Positions 9,244-17,198 of a stretch of DNA of 64,000 nucleotides are shown here, piece after piece. The position numbers were made by a program, and so were the translations under genes. A model generated the notes under the pieces. The model was not told the DNA's origin. It was given only the letters and a program-made list of their open reading frames with translations, and did no database searches. The number at the start of each line of letters is the position of its first letter. Within the stretch, counting starts at the first letter, position 1. The stretch is from Alphaproteobacteria bacterium (GTDB lineage Bacteria; Pseudomonadota; Alphaproteobacteria; Rhizobiales; Hyphomicrobiaceae): the NCBI GenBank assembly GCA_022600345.1, contig JAHZKP010000096.1:1-64000 (forward strand), written 5' to 3'.

Positions 9244-10203
9244 ATGAAAAAGCGCCTGCTGATTACGCGTCGTCTGCCCGATGCCGTCGAGGCCCGTGCG
9301 AATGCCGATTACGACGTCGTCCAGAATGAAGACGATCATCAGATGACGACCGATGAGATCGTCGAAAAAGCGACCGATGTGGATGCGCTGCTTATCACCA
9401 TTACCGATAAGATGCGTGAAGACGTGATCATGGCGCTGCCCGAAAACATCAAAACCATCTCGACGTTTTCCATCGGCTTTGACCATATCGACCTAGAGGC
9501 GGCAAAGGCGCGCGGCATCAAGGTTGGCAATGCGCCGCACGGCGTCACGGTTGCGACGGCAGAGATTGCGATGCTGCTGATCCTTGGTTCGGCGCGGCGG
9601 GCTGGCGAAGGCGAGCAGATGATCCGGACGAAGAGCTGGCCGGGCTGGGCGCCGCTTCAGCTTGTCGGCCAAAGACTCGATGGCAAGAAGCTGGGGATTT
9701 TCGGGTTTGGCAAGATCGGACGGGCGCTGGCGCAGCGCGCGCGCGGCTTCGATATGGAAATCCACTACCACGATATCGTCAGGGCCAAGCCGGAGGACGA
9801 GCACGGGGCTATTTATCACGAGACTCTCGACAGCCTGCTGTCGATTTCGGAGTTCTTCTCGATTAACGCGCCGTCGCTTCCTGAGACGCGCTATTTCTTC
9901 AACAAGGAGGCAATCGAGAAAATGCCGCAAGGCGCGGTTGTGGTGAATTCAGCGCGCGGTGATCTGGTCAAGGATGACGACCTGATCGCGGCTCTGAAGT
10001 CGGGCCGGCTGTCCTATGCGGGTCTTGATGTTTTCGCCGGTGAGCCGGCCATTAATGAAGCGTATTACGATCTGCCCAATACGTTCTTGCTGCCGCACCT
10101 GGGATCGGCGGCGATCGAGGCGCGCAATCAGATGGGTTTTGAAGCGCTCGATAATGTCGACGCGGCGCTGGACGGCAAGGACATGCCGTTCGGGTTGACG
10201 TGA
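9244..10203 (+). CDS. D-2-hydroxyacid dehydrogenase (glyoxylate/hydroxypyruvate reductase type)
   Basis: Cytoplasmic NAD(P)H-dependent oxidoreductase of 319 residues. The NAD-binding Rossmann motif is GIFGFGKIGRAL (about 155-166). The catalytic set is present: Arg in NSARGDL (about 238), Glu in GLDVFAGEP (about 265) and His in LPHLGSA (about 286). The sequence resembles the glyoxylate reductase / hydroxypyruvate reductase branch. A serine/aspartate-glyoxylate aminotransferase lies 7 kb downstream, consistent with glyoxylate metabolism, but the substrate is inferred. A strong GAGGAGGAG ribosome binding site precedes the ATG. Confidence 0.85.
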   Translation: MKKRLLITRRLPDAVEARANADYDVVQNEDDHQMTTDEIVEKATDVDALLITITDKMREDVIMALPENIKTISTFSIGFDHIDLEAAKARGIKVGNAPHGVTVATAEIAMLLILGSARRAGEGEQMIRTKSWPGWAPLQLVGQRLDGKKLGIFGFGKIGRALAQRARGFDMEIHYHDIVRAKPEDEHGAIYHETLDSLLSISEFFSINAPSLPETRYFFNKEAIEKMPQGAVVVNSARGDLVKDDDLIAALKSGRLSYAGLDVFAGEPAINEAYYDLPNTFLLPHLGSAAIEARNQMGFEALDNVDAALDGKDMPFGLT

Positions 10204-10223
10204 TGGATGATGCTCTGGATCAT

Positions 10224-10240
10224 TTCCGCCTAAGGCGGAA
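10224..10240. repeat. short palindromic intergenic repeat
   Basis: A perfect seven-base stem (TTCCGCC / GGCGGAA) with loop TAA lies just after the hydroxyacid dehydrogenase stop, in the context GGATCATTTCCGCC. Palindromes of this kind recur between genes in Hyphomicrobiales genomes as I remember them. It is not followed by a T-run, so it is not a typical terminator. Confidence 0.55.
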
Positions 10241-10252
10241 TCGCATCGCCAG

Positions 10253-10315
10253 CTCACGCCCCCGCCCGCCCGGCTAAAACAGTCGTACCTTGTGACGGTC
10301 GGGCGGGAGCGTGGG
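10253..10315. repeat. GC-rich inverted repeat, possible terminator stem
   Basis: Arms at 10253-10268 and 10300-10315 pair at 14 of 16 positions around a 31-base loop. There is no T-run after the right arm. It lies in the convergent region between the hydroxyacid dehydrogenase and the basic exported protein and may add to transcription termination there. Confidence 0.5.
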
Positions 10316-10366
10316 TGATCTTGCCAACGCCAGAAGGGGTATAGCGGAAATTCAGCGACAATGAAA

Positions 10367-10400
10367 AAGGCGGCTCTTGGGGGAGAGCCGCCTTCTTCTT
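10367..10400. terminator. bidirectional rho-independent terminator
   Basis: Perfect 11-base stem AAGGCGGCTCT / AGAGCCGCCTT with a six-base loop. On the plus strand it is followed by CTTCTTT. On the minus strand it is followed by TTTTTC. It would terminate both the plus-strand hydroxyacid dehydrogenase and the minus-strand basic exported protein. Confidence 0.85.
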
Positions 10401-10433
10401 TCAGGGGACGTTACTACGTTCCGGGTCTTGGTT

Positions 10434-11057
10434 TTAGCCGCGGGTTATGATGACACAGCGGGCAAATGGGTTGCGGCCGGAGGCTTTGTGGTGGCCCAGT
10501 TGACGGCGGCATTTCTTCATGGCGCGCTTGCAGGCGCGGTGACCCCATTTCTTGCCTTTGATGCCGATCAGGCGCTTACCAAATCCACCGCGGGTCTTGG
10601 CTGCTGCAACGCATTTTCCCTTACCGTTGTAGCGCTTCTTGCCGTAGCCAAAGTATTTTGCGAACGGACCGGTGGGGAAATAGCCCTTGTTGCTCTTTTT
10701 GTACTTATAACCGGTGTTGCGATAGCCCTTGGGTTTCTTGACGACGATCACCTTGGTCGACTTGTTGCCGTTGCGCGAAGTGGAGGTGTGGCGGGTGGTC
10801 GTGATGACCTGATATTTTGTTTTCTTGACTGAGCGAGTGGTATTCGAAGTGGCTCGTGCGGTCTTGGTCGAGCGGCTCGATCTGCGATTTCGTGTTGTGC
10901 GGTCCCTGCGCGATTTTCTATCGCCGCGGGCCTTCTTATTTAAGCGATCACCTTTGCCGGCGCGGTCGCCTTTACCTGTGGCTGCATCTGCCGTCGCTGC
11001 GCCCATCATTGGAACGGATGCGGCCAGTACTGCTGCGAGTGCCAATCTTGCGAACAT
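10434..11057 (-). CDS. very basic exported protein with cysteine-containing C-terminus
   Basis: Predicted exported protein of 207 residues. The signal peptide is MFARLALAAVLAASVPM with a likely cut after ADAA. The mature N-terminal half is extremely rich in Lys, Arg, Ser and Thr and looks disordered. The C-terminal 60 residues hold four cysteines in a compact pattern (KGKC, HRAC, KKC, FARC) ending near the C-terminus, similar to small secreted alphaproteobacterial proteins that share an RNPxARC motif. The start chosen has GGGAGAGAG upstream; the ATG 15 codons earlier lacks a signal-peptide-like N-terminus. The function is unknown; binding to an anionic surface polymer is only a guess. Confidence 0.7.
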   Translation of the reverse strand: MFARLALAAVLAASVPMMGAATADAATGKGDRAGKGDRLNKKARGDRKSRRDRTTRNRRSSRSTKTARATSNTTRSVKKTKYQVITTTRHTSTSRNGNKSTKVIVVKKPKGYRNTGYKYKKSNKGYFPTGPFAKYFGYGKKRYNGKGKCVAAAKTRGGFGKRLIGIKGKKWGHRACKRAMKKCRRQLGHHKASGRNPFARCVIITRG

Positions 11058-11303
11058 TTGCTCTCTCCCTGTTTGGCGCTCGGGGTTGAGCGCTTCGGAC
11101 AAACAGACAATCGCAAAGTTGAGCTGAACGTTTTCTGAGCTGTTGCTTCATTTTCCGTTCACTTTGCCGGAACGGGCCGGAAATGGGGTTTTGTTGGCGC
11201 TGTGGAGGTCTTCAGCGTGGCCCCGTACAACATCGCGAGGGGGCCCTGGAACACTTCTGACAGGGGGCGAAAAAGTCACGGGCAGTTGTTTTAAGCGTCG
11301 CGA

Positions 11304-11612
11304 TTAGTGGCTGTTGCCGTTGCCAGAACCATTGCCGTTGTTTTTGCCGGAGAAGGCATCGAGCCAGAAATCGTATGTGGCCATGAGGGCGGCGATGCCC
11401 AGCACGATTTTAAGCGAAATGCTGTCCACCCAGATGCCGACAATGGCGAGGAATGCGATAAAGAACCCGAGGGCTGAGAACGCGACGACCTGATCGTAGT
11501 AGCGTGGCGCAAACAGGCGGACGAGGATGATCGCCAGGAAAACGACGCCGAAATAAACAAGAACGTCGAGCAGGGAGAATCTTCCAAAAAGTCCGGGCAT
11601 GGTGGGCCTCAT
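11304..11612 (-). CDS. small multi-pass membrane protein
   Basis: Protein of 102 residues with about three hydrophobic segments (near 14-30, 40-60 and 66-82) and a C-terminal tail of alternating Gly and Asn ending in NSH. No family recognised. Its ATG overlaps the amidase stop in an ATGA arrangement (11609-11612), so it is very likely co-translated with the amidase. A second ATG four codons in (11600) is an alternative start. The role is unknown. Confidence 0.65.
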   Translation of the reverse strand: MRPTMPGLFGRFSLLDVLVYFGVVFLAIILVRLFAPRYYDQVVAFSALGFFIAFLAIVGIWVDSISLKIVLGIAALMATYDFWLDAFSGKNNGNGSGNGNSH

Positions 11613-12964
11613 GATTGGGCGGTTTGGGTTTCGTCTTCAAGGTGGTTGGCGAGCCATCGGGCGGTTCTGAGGAGGCGGCCGTCGTCCTGGCGCAGGCCGA
11701 CCAATTGTACACCGACCGGCAGGCCGTCAATTTCGAGCAGCGGGGCGCTGATGGTGGGCATGCCCAGATAGGTCCACAGGCCGTTGAAAATCGGGGACCC
11801 TGTGATCCCTTCGCTCAACAGGGGGGCGGGACCGGGGGCTGCCGGGGTCAGGATCGCGGTGTAGGTTTCAAACAATTCGTCAAAGGCTTCATACGCCTTG
11901 TCGCGGGATGCCAGCGCTTCGATATAGTCGCGCACGGGGACGCGGGCGCCTTCGTCAAGGCGGGCGTTGAGGCCGTCTGACAGTTCCGATCTGCCCTTAT
12001 CCTGCAAGGGTCCGTAGTAGGCGGCGTTTTCAGCGAGCTGGACGATGCGTTGCCATTCGATGACGTGATCGAGACCGGGCAGTTCTATTTCGTCGCAACT
12101 GGCGCCCAGGAACTCGGTCAGTTCATCGAATGCTTCGCGCATTGCGGGATCTGCGTATTCGTCCCAGGCGGGGGTCTTGATGAAGGCAAAGGTCGGGGGC
12201 ATTGGCGGCGGTGATTTGGCGATGCTTGCAAGGCTGGGCTGGCTGCGCTCGTAGCTGACGGGGTCGTCAGGATCATGGGCTGACATGCAGTCGGTCAGAA
12301 GCGCCAAATCGTCGATTGACCGGGCCAGCACGCCTAGAGTGTCGAGGGTATGGGACTGCATCAACGCGCCGTTGCGCGATATCAGCCCACGGGTCGGCTT
12401 GAAGCCGTAGATGCCGCAATAGGAGGCCGGGCGGAGTACCGACCCCGCGGTCTGGGTTCCAAGTGCGCCAGGCACCATCAGGTCGGCGACGGCTGCTGCC
12501 GAACCGGCCGAAGAGCCGCCCGGCGATCGCTGCTTATCGAGCGGGTTCACGGTCTTTGAGGGCGTCAGCAGAGCCAGTTCGGTGGTGACCGTCTTGCCCA
12601 GTATGATGGCACCGGCCGATCGTAGCGCGGTGACGCAGGCGGCGTCCTTGCGGGTCAGGTTGCCGGCATAAAGCGGAGAGCCATTCTCGGTTGGATAGTC
12701 GCGGGTTTCGATGACGTCCTTGATGCCGATGGGGACGCCATGCAGCGGGCCGGTTCCGTTGCCGAAACCCCGCAGCTTGTCGGCGCGTCGGGCTTGCTCG
12801 AGTGCGTGTTCGGCGTTGACGTGGGCCCAGGCGCCGAGTTCAGCGTCATTGGCCTCAATGCGGTCGAGGAAGGCGGCAACTAGCGCTTCAGACGTCGTGG
12901 TGCCGTCGCGGATGGCGGCGGCAGCCTGGGTTGTCGTCAGCTTGATCAGATCTTCAGCTTTCAA
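11609..12964 (-). CDS. amidase signature family hydrolase (GatA-like)
   Basis: Protein of 451 residues in the amidase signature family, which hydrolyses amide bonds with a Ser-cisSer-Lys triad. The Lys lies in PIGIKDVIET (about residue 81), the glycine/serine-rich signature is SPGGSSAGSAAAVA (about 148), and the nucleophile Ser lies in GTQTAGSVLRPA (about 173). Genuine GatA is normally found with gatC and gatB; none is here, so a catabolic or detoxifying amidase is more likely than tRNA amidotransferase. It is followed by the coupled small membrane-protein gene. The substrate cannot be predicted. Confidence 0.85.
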   Translation of the reverse strand: MKAEDLIKLTTTQAAAAIRDGTTTSEALVAAFLDRIEANDAELGAWAHVNAEHALEQARRADKLRGFGNGTGPLHGVPIGIKDVIETRDYPTENGSPLYAGNLTRKDAACVTALRSAGAIILGKTVTTELALLTPSKTVNPLDKQRSPGGSSAGSAAAVADLMVPGALGTQTAGSVLRPASYCGIYGFKPTRGLISRNGALMQSHTLDTLGVLARSIDDLALLTDCMSAHDPDDPVSYERSQPSLASIAKSPPPMPPTFAFIKTPAWDEYADPAMREAFDELTEFLGASCDEIELPGLDHVIEWQRIVQLAENAAYYGPLQDKGRSELSDGLNARLDEGARVPVRDYIEALASRDKAYEAFDELFETYTAILTPAAPGPAPLLSEGITGSPIFNGLWTYLGMPTISAPLLEIDGLPVGVQLVGLRQDDGRLLRTARWLANHLEDETQTAQS

Positions 12965-13116
12965 GTCTTCATGTCTCCAGCTTCCCAGTCATCGGGCGGC
13001 AAGCCGCTCGTCTGGGTGTCGGGGCGGTCTTTCCCCAAAATACAAACACGTCTTCCTGCAACAGGCTATCGGGAACCTAGCAGGCAAGCATCCGGCATGA
13101 CTGCTGGTGCTTCGCC

Positions 13117-13209
13117 TGTTGGCAGGCGCCCCGACCTGTGGGCAGGCCCCTGACCTGGTGGCAGGCCCCGACCTGGTGGCAGGCCCCCGACCTGGTGGCA
13201 GCCGCCCGA
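13117..13209. repeat. tandem repeat, about 18-20 bp x 5
   Basis: Five imperfect direct copies of a TGGTGGCAGGCCCCGACC-like unit begin at 13117, 13137, 13156, 13174 and 13193 (the last is partial). Unit lengths vary by one or two bases, so the array is out of frame with itself and unlikely to be coding. It lies between the TRAP large-permease stop and the amidase start. Confidence 0.85.
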
Positions 13210-13249
13210 AGAGGCCTACGGGCGGCCAGCGTCCCTGCCCCAAGAAGCG

Positions 13250-14620
13250 CTAATGGCCGTAGAAATACTCCGGCAGGAACAGTGCGATGCCGGGGAAGAT
13301 GTATAGCAGCGCCATCGAGATCAGCACCATGAACAGATAAGGCATCGTGCCTGAGAAGATCTGGGTGAGTTTGACATGGGGCGGCGCTATTCCTTTCAGG
13401 TAATAGGCCGCCATGGCCATGGGCGGGGTTAAGAACGATGTCTGCAGGTTAAGCGCTATGAGGATGCCGAAGAACAACGGATCGATCTGAAAGTGGCTCA
13501 ACAAGGGTAGGAATATCGGTACGAAGATGATGATGATTTCCGACCACTCCAGCGGCCAGCCGAGCAGGAAGATGATCAACTGGGCCAAGATCAGGAACAT
13601 GAAGGGCGTCAGGTCGAGCCCGATCACGAACTCCTTCACCAGTTGTTCTCCGCCAAGGTAGGAGAACACCGAGGAGAACGTCCATGAGCCGACAAACAGC
13701 CAGCACACCATGGCCGATGTTCGAACCGTCAGGTAGACGGACTCCTTCAAGCGATCCCATGTCAGCGCGCCATAGGCGGCTGCCAGTAAAAGCCCGCCCA
13801 GCGAGCCGACGGCGGCTGCCTCCGATGGGGTTGCAAGTCCGAAAAGAATTGCACCGAGCACCGACAATATCAGCAGCGCCAGGGGTACGAAGGATGTCAG
13901 CAGCAGCCAGTAGAGCCTCCAGCCCTTGATGTCGGGCATGTCCTCGTCTCGCGGTGGCGGGGCAAGGGCTGGATTAAGCCAGGCGCGGCCTATGATATAG
14001 ACGAGGTAGAGTCCAGCGAGCATGAAGCCCGGGATGAAGGCTGCCGCGTAAAGCTTGACGACGGAGACGTTGGTGGTTGCGGAATAGACGATCAGCATGA
14101 TCGAAGGCGGGATGAGAATCCCCAAACAGCCGCCAGCACAGATGACGCCGGAAGCGTAACTGACGTCGTAGCGGGCTTTGAGCATTTGCGGGAAGGCGAG
14201 CAGCCCCATCAACGTGACGACGGCGCCCACGATGCCGGTGGCGGTTGCGAATAGTGCGCAAGTGATAAGGGCTGCAACGGCCATCGATCCGGGCAGGTTG
14301 CGGGCGGCGATCTGAAGGGTTGTGAACAGACGGTCGACAATATTGGAGCGCTCGACGATGTAGCCCATGAATAAGAACAGGGGGATCGCGGTCAACACGT
14401 CGGATGACATCACCGAGTAGGTCTGGTTGACCAACAAATCGAAGATGCGGTTGTCGAGGTAGGCGAAGATGCTATCGGGGTCGAGGCGGCTGGCGTCGAA
14501 GTAGGCGTAGTAGCCAAAGATGACGCCCATCGCCATCAGCGTGAAGGCAATTGGAAAGCCGAGCAACACGACCAGGATGAACAGCCCCAGCATCAATATG
14601 GCGACTTGAGGTTCCGTCAT
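13250..14620 (-). CDS. TRAP transporter large permease (DctM family)
   Basis: Inner-membrane protein of 456 residues with about a dozen hydrophobic segments, the usual size for the TRAP large subunit that carries solute and sodium. Typical features are the N-terminal PIAFTLMAMGV region, PLFLFMGYIVERS (about 85), CAGGCLGILIPPSIMLIVY (about 152) and LTPPMAMAAYYLKG near the end. It shares an ATGA overlap with the small permease gene (14617-14620), and the binding-protein gene lies upstream, so all three form one operon. The set resembles TRAP systems for 2-oxo acids, lactate or aromatic acids. Confidence 0.9.
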   Translation of the reverse strand: MTEPQVAILMLGLFILVVLLGFPIAFTLMAMGVIFGYYAYFDASRLDPDSIFAYLDNRIFDLLVNQTYSVMSSDVLTAIPLFLFMGYIVERSNIVDRLFTTLQIAARNLPGSMAVAALITCALFATATGIVGAVVTLMGLLAFPQMLKARYDVSYASGVICAGGCLGILIPPSIMLIVYSATTNVSVVKLYAAAFIPGFMLAGLYLVYIIGRAWLNPALAPPPRDEDMPDIKGWRLYWLLLTSFVPLALLILSVLGAILFGLATPSEAAAVGSLGGLLLAAAYGALTWDRLKESVYLTVRTSAMVCWLFVGSWTFSSVFSYLGGEQLVKEFVIGLDLTPFMFLILAQLIIFLLGWPLEWSEIIIIFVPIFLPLLSHFQIDPLFFGILIALNLQTSFLTPPMAMAAYYLKGIAPPHVKLTQIFSGTMPYLFMVLISMALLYIFPGIALFLPEYFYGH

Positions 14621-15231
14621 TTGCCGTCTGCTCCCTTTTTGTCTTCGTAGTCTTCTTGCAGGCGGACGTGGTCTTCTGCCTGGTGTTTCAGGACCGTTTC
14701 AAGTTCTTCGACGTCTGCTATTTTCTCAGGCCACTTGCCCTCGCGAATGCATAAAATGCAGCGGCAAACCTGGGCGGTGCCTTGCAGGAACAGGAGGGCG
14801 CCGGCGGCGGGGATGATCAGTTTGAATTGCCAGATGGGCACGTCGGCGGGGCTCATGGATGAAACTTCCAGGTAGCGGAAGGAGCGGCCGGCGTATTTCC
14901 AACCGGCGATCATCAAGGCGATGACGCCGGGGAAGAAGAAGATGAAGTAGAGGAACAGTTCCAGGCGGGCCTGGGTCCTGGGCGACCACGTTCGAAAGAA
15001 GACGTCGCCGCGGACATGGCTGTCGCGGGCAAGGGCATAAGCACCGCCCATCATGAACAGTGTGCCATACATCATGTAGCTGACATCGAAGGCCCAGGCA
15101 GTCGGATCGCGCAGAACGTATCGCACGAACACCTCGTAGCCGACGCCAAAGATCATCACCATGATGCACCAGGCGAAGGCGTGGCCGACCCAGGTCGAGA
15201 ATTTATCGACTGTTTCTATGTAGCGTTGCAC
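14617..15231 (-). CDS. TRAP transporter small permease (DctQ family)
   Basis: Inner-membrane protein of 204 residues with four predicted membrane helices and the family feature YEVFVRYVLRDPTAWAFDV (about 29-47). It pairs with the large permease encoded next. Translation appears to start at GTG with a GGGAA site upstream. The C-terminal 40 residues form an unusually long charged tail with coiled-coil character. It lies 280 bases after the binding-protein stop and overlaps the large-permease start by four bases. Confidence 0.9.
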   Translation of the reverse strand: MQRYIETVDKFSTWVGHAFAWCIMVMIFGVGYEVFVRYVLRDPTAWAFDVSYMMYGTLFMMGGAYALARDSHVRGDVFFRTWSPRTQARLELFLYFIFFFPGVIALMIAGWKYAGRSFRYLEVSSMSPADVPIWQFKLIIPAAGALLFLQGTAQVCRCILCIREGKWPEKIADVEELETVLKHQAEDHVRLQEDYEDKKGADGK

Positions 15232-15511
15232 TGGAAGTTCCCGTCCCCTGGATTACCGTTATTGGGCCCGCCACTTTCAGTCAATCAATCGCCCGGAAGT
15301 CAGCAACGCCGGCATCGCGTCATTGCGCTTGGCCGGGTTTCCAGACATCTGGGTCGACGTTGGCGATTGGTAATCCGTCACTTGAAGAGAATGCGTCGGC
15401 GGAGCCGATAGCGGGTCCGCCGAACGCTTGTGTCCTGGACCAGGAGACTTTGCAAACCACGGTCGGTTTGCGGCCCCCGGTCCATTTTTAACGCCGATCA
15501 GATGTGGGCCA

Positions 15512-16654
15512 TTAGCCCTTCTTCAGCTTGCCTGGGAAGTAGTGGTCGAAGGCGAGCTCATAGTCGGCTGCGTTGGTGAGATAGTAGAACGCTACGCGCT
15601 CAGCCCATTCGCGCTGGCTGTCGACGACCTTCTTGAAGAAGGCGTCTTTTTCCAACTTGGCGAGGACTTTGTCCCAGCTTGCCAACTGCGCCTTCATGAC
15701 GGTGGTGGGCGTGCGGTGAACGTTGACCTTGTCTTCGTTCATCAGGCCCTGGAGGTCTTTTGAGTAGCTGTCGAGAGCCATTCTGTAGTTGGCTGTCGAG
15801 GCTGCTTCGGCGCCGTATTCGCAGATGGCTTTGACTTCCTCGGGCAGCGATTCAAACTTCTTCTTGGAGAAGATGATTTCGAAGAACTCGGCAGCCTGGT
15901 GATAGGAGCCGAGCATGTAGTCCTTGGAAACGTTCTGGGCGCCGAACTGGCGGTCGGAGGTTGGGTTGTTGAACTCGAAGGCTTCGATGACGCCGCGCTC
16001 AAGGGCTGGGATGATTTCGCCGCCTGGAAGCTGCGTTACCTTGAGGCCCATGCCCTGCATAATATCGGTTGCCAGGCCAACGGTGCGATACTTCAGGCCC
16101 TGCATGTCGTCGGCGGACTTGATTTCCTTCTTGAACCAGCCAAGTGGCTGAGTTGGCATCGGCATGGCAAAGAAGCCAATAACGTCGAGGCCGAGAATGT
16201 CCTGGGTCAACTCCTTGTAGAGCGCCTTGCCATCGTCGGTCTGGATCCAGGCCAGCATCTGGGTGGCGTCGCAACCGAGAACAGGACCGGTTCCAAACAG
16301 GGAGGCTGCCTTGTTCTTACCGTACCAATAAGCGGTCACGGTATGTGCGCAATCGATGATGCCATCCGAGCAGGCGTCTTGCACCTGGAAGGCTTTGACG
16401 ACCGCGCCTGATGGGAGAAGGTCGAACTTGAGACGGCCACCGGCCATCTTTTCGCAGCGCTCGACGTATTGCTTGGCCATGTCCTGGAAGATCGAGTTGG
16501 CACCCCAGGAGCTTTGCATTTTCAGGGTGATGGTTTCTGCGCGCGAAACGTTCGGCATCGCCACAGTGCCGACGGCTGCGGTTCCAGCAGCAACGGCGCT
16601 TCCTTTCAGAAAGCGGCGGCGATTGACCGTCTTTGAATCGATCTTGGACGTCAT
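15512..16654 (-). CDS. TRAP transporter substrate-binding protein (DctP family, TakP-like)
   Basis: Periplasmic binding protein of 380 residues with a twin-arginine-like signal (NRRRFLKGSAVAAGTAAVG) ending near AETI. The mature part has the DctP fold, including GLKYRTVGLATDIMQGMG (about 200) and PGGEIIPALERGVIEAFEF (about 222-240). These match the subgroup containing TakP and lactate- or 2-oxo-acid-binding proteins, so a monocarboxylate or keto acid ligand is likely but inferred. GGGAGA lies eight bases before the ATG. It is the first gene of the TRAP operon and diverges from the aminotransferase gene. Confidence 0.9.
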   Translation of the reverse strand: MTSKIDSKTVNRRRFLKGSAVAAGTAAVGTVAMPNVSRAETITLKMQSSWGANSIFQDMAKQYVERCEKMAGGRLKFDLLPSGAVVKAFQVQDACSDGIIDCAHTVTAYWYGKNKAASLFGTGPVLGCDATQMLAWIQTDDGKALYKELTQDILGLDVIGFFAMPMPTQPLGWFKKEIKSADDMQGLKYRTVGLATDIMQGMGLKVTQLPGGEIIPALERGVIEAFEFNNPTSDRQFGAQNVSKDYMLGSYHQAAEFFEIIFSKKKFESLPEEVKAICEYGAEAASTANYRMALDSYSKDLQGLMNEDKVNVHRTPTTVMKAQLASWDKVLAKLEKDAFFKKVVDSQREWAERVAFYYLTNAADYELAFDHYFPGKLKKG

Positions 16655-17198
16655 ATGAAGTGTCTCCCTGGTTATTTCGAATGCTAAACCGTTAGTCCGC
16701 CGTTCCTCCGGCGGGCCGGTGTTGCGTTATTATTTCATGGCGTCTTGGCTGCATGTGATTGGGTTTTTTGAGCCGGCGGGTCCCACCTGCTCGTTTCGGT
16801 GGCGGTTGTCGGATCGGAGCTGGTTTAACCCTTCGTCGTATGCAAGACCCCGGGTGAGCCTAGTTGTCGCAGCTTGAAACGTAAATGGCTTTTTAACGGG
16901 AAGGCTGCGTTTTGGCCCTGATCGGGCTTGAATTTCTGTGTTTCGCATCCGGCAACAACATTGCTGCGCTGCAGCAACCGCCAGTCTCGTTGTTGGCTCC
17001 AATTTGCAGTTCCCATTCCGCACGTGAGGCTTTGTCGGATAAAGCGCACGGGGCGCGCGGTTTTGTACTTTTGACGGAGGCGGCGGCCTGCGCTATGCCC
17101 CACGTTCCAAGCACTCATCTGTTTGCCTGCGCGCGGCCCGATCGGGTCTGATGCGCGGTCGCCGCCAATCCTTCCACTTGCTCCGGGGACGCATACGC
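16655..17198. promoter_or_regulatory. 540-base divergent intergenic region
   Basis: Lies between the TRAP operon (minus) and the glyoxylate aminotransferase gene (plus) and must carry both promoters. Open frames inside it have no protein-like features. It is long for this compact region, leaving room for regulator binding, but I recognise no operator or RNA structure. Confidence 0.45.

Noticed and set aside
11609..12964. Amidase as GatA of the Asp/Glu-tRNA amidotransferase
   Set aside because: No gatB or gatC is nearby, and the sequence fits the wider catabolic amidase group.
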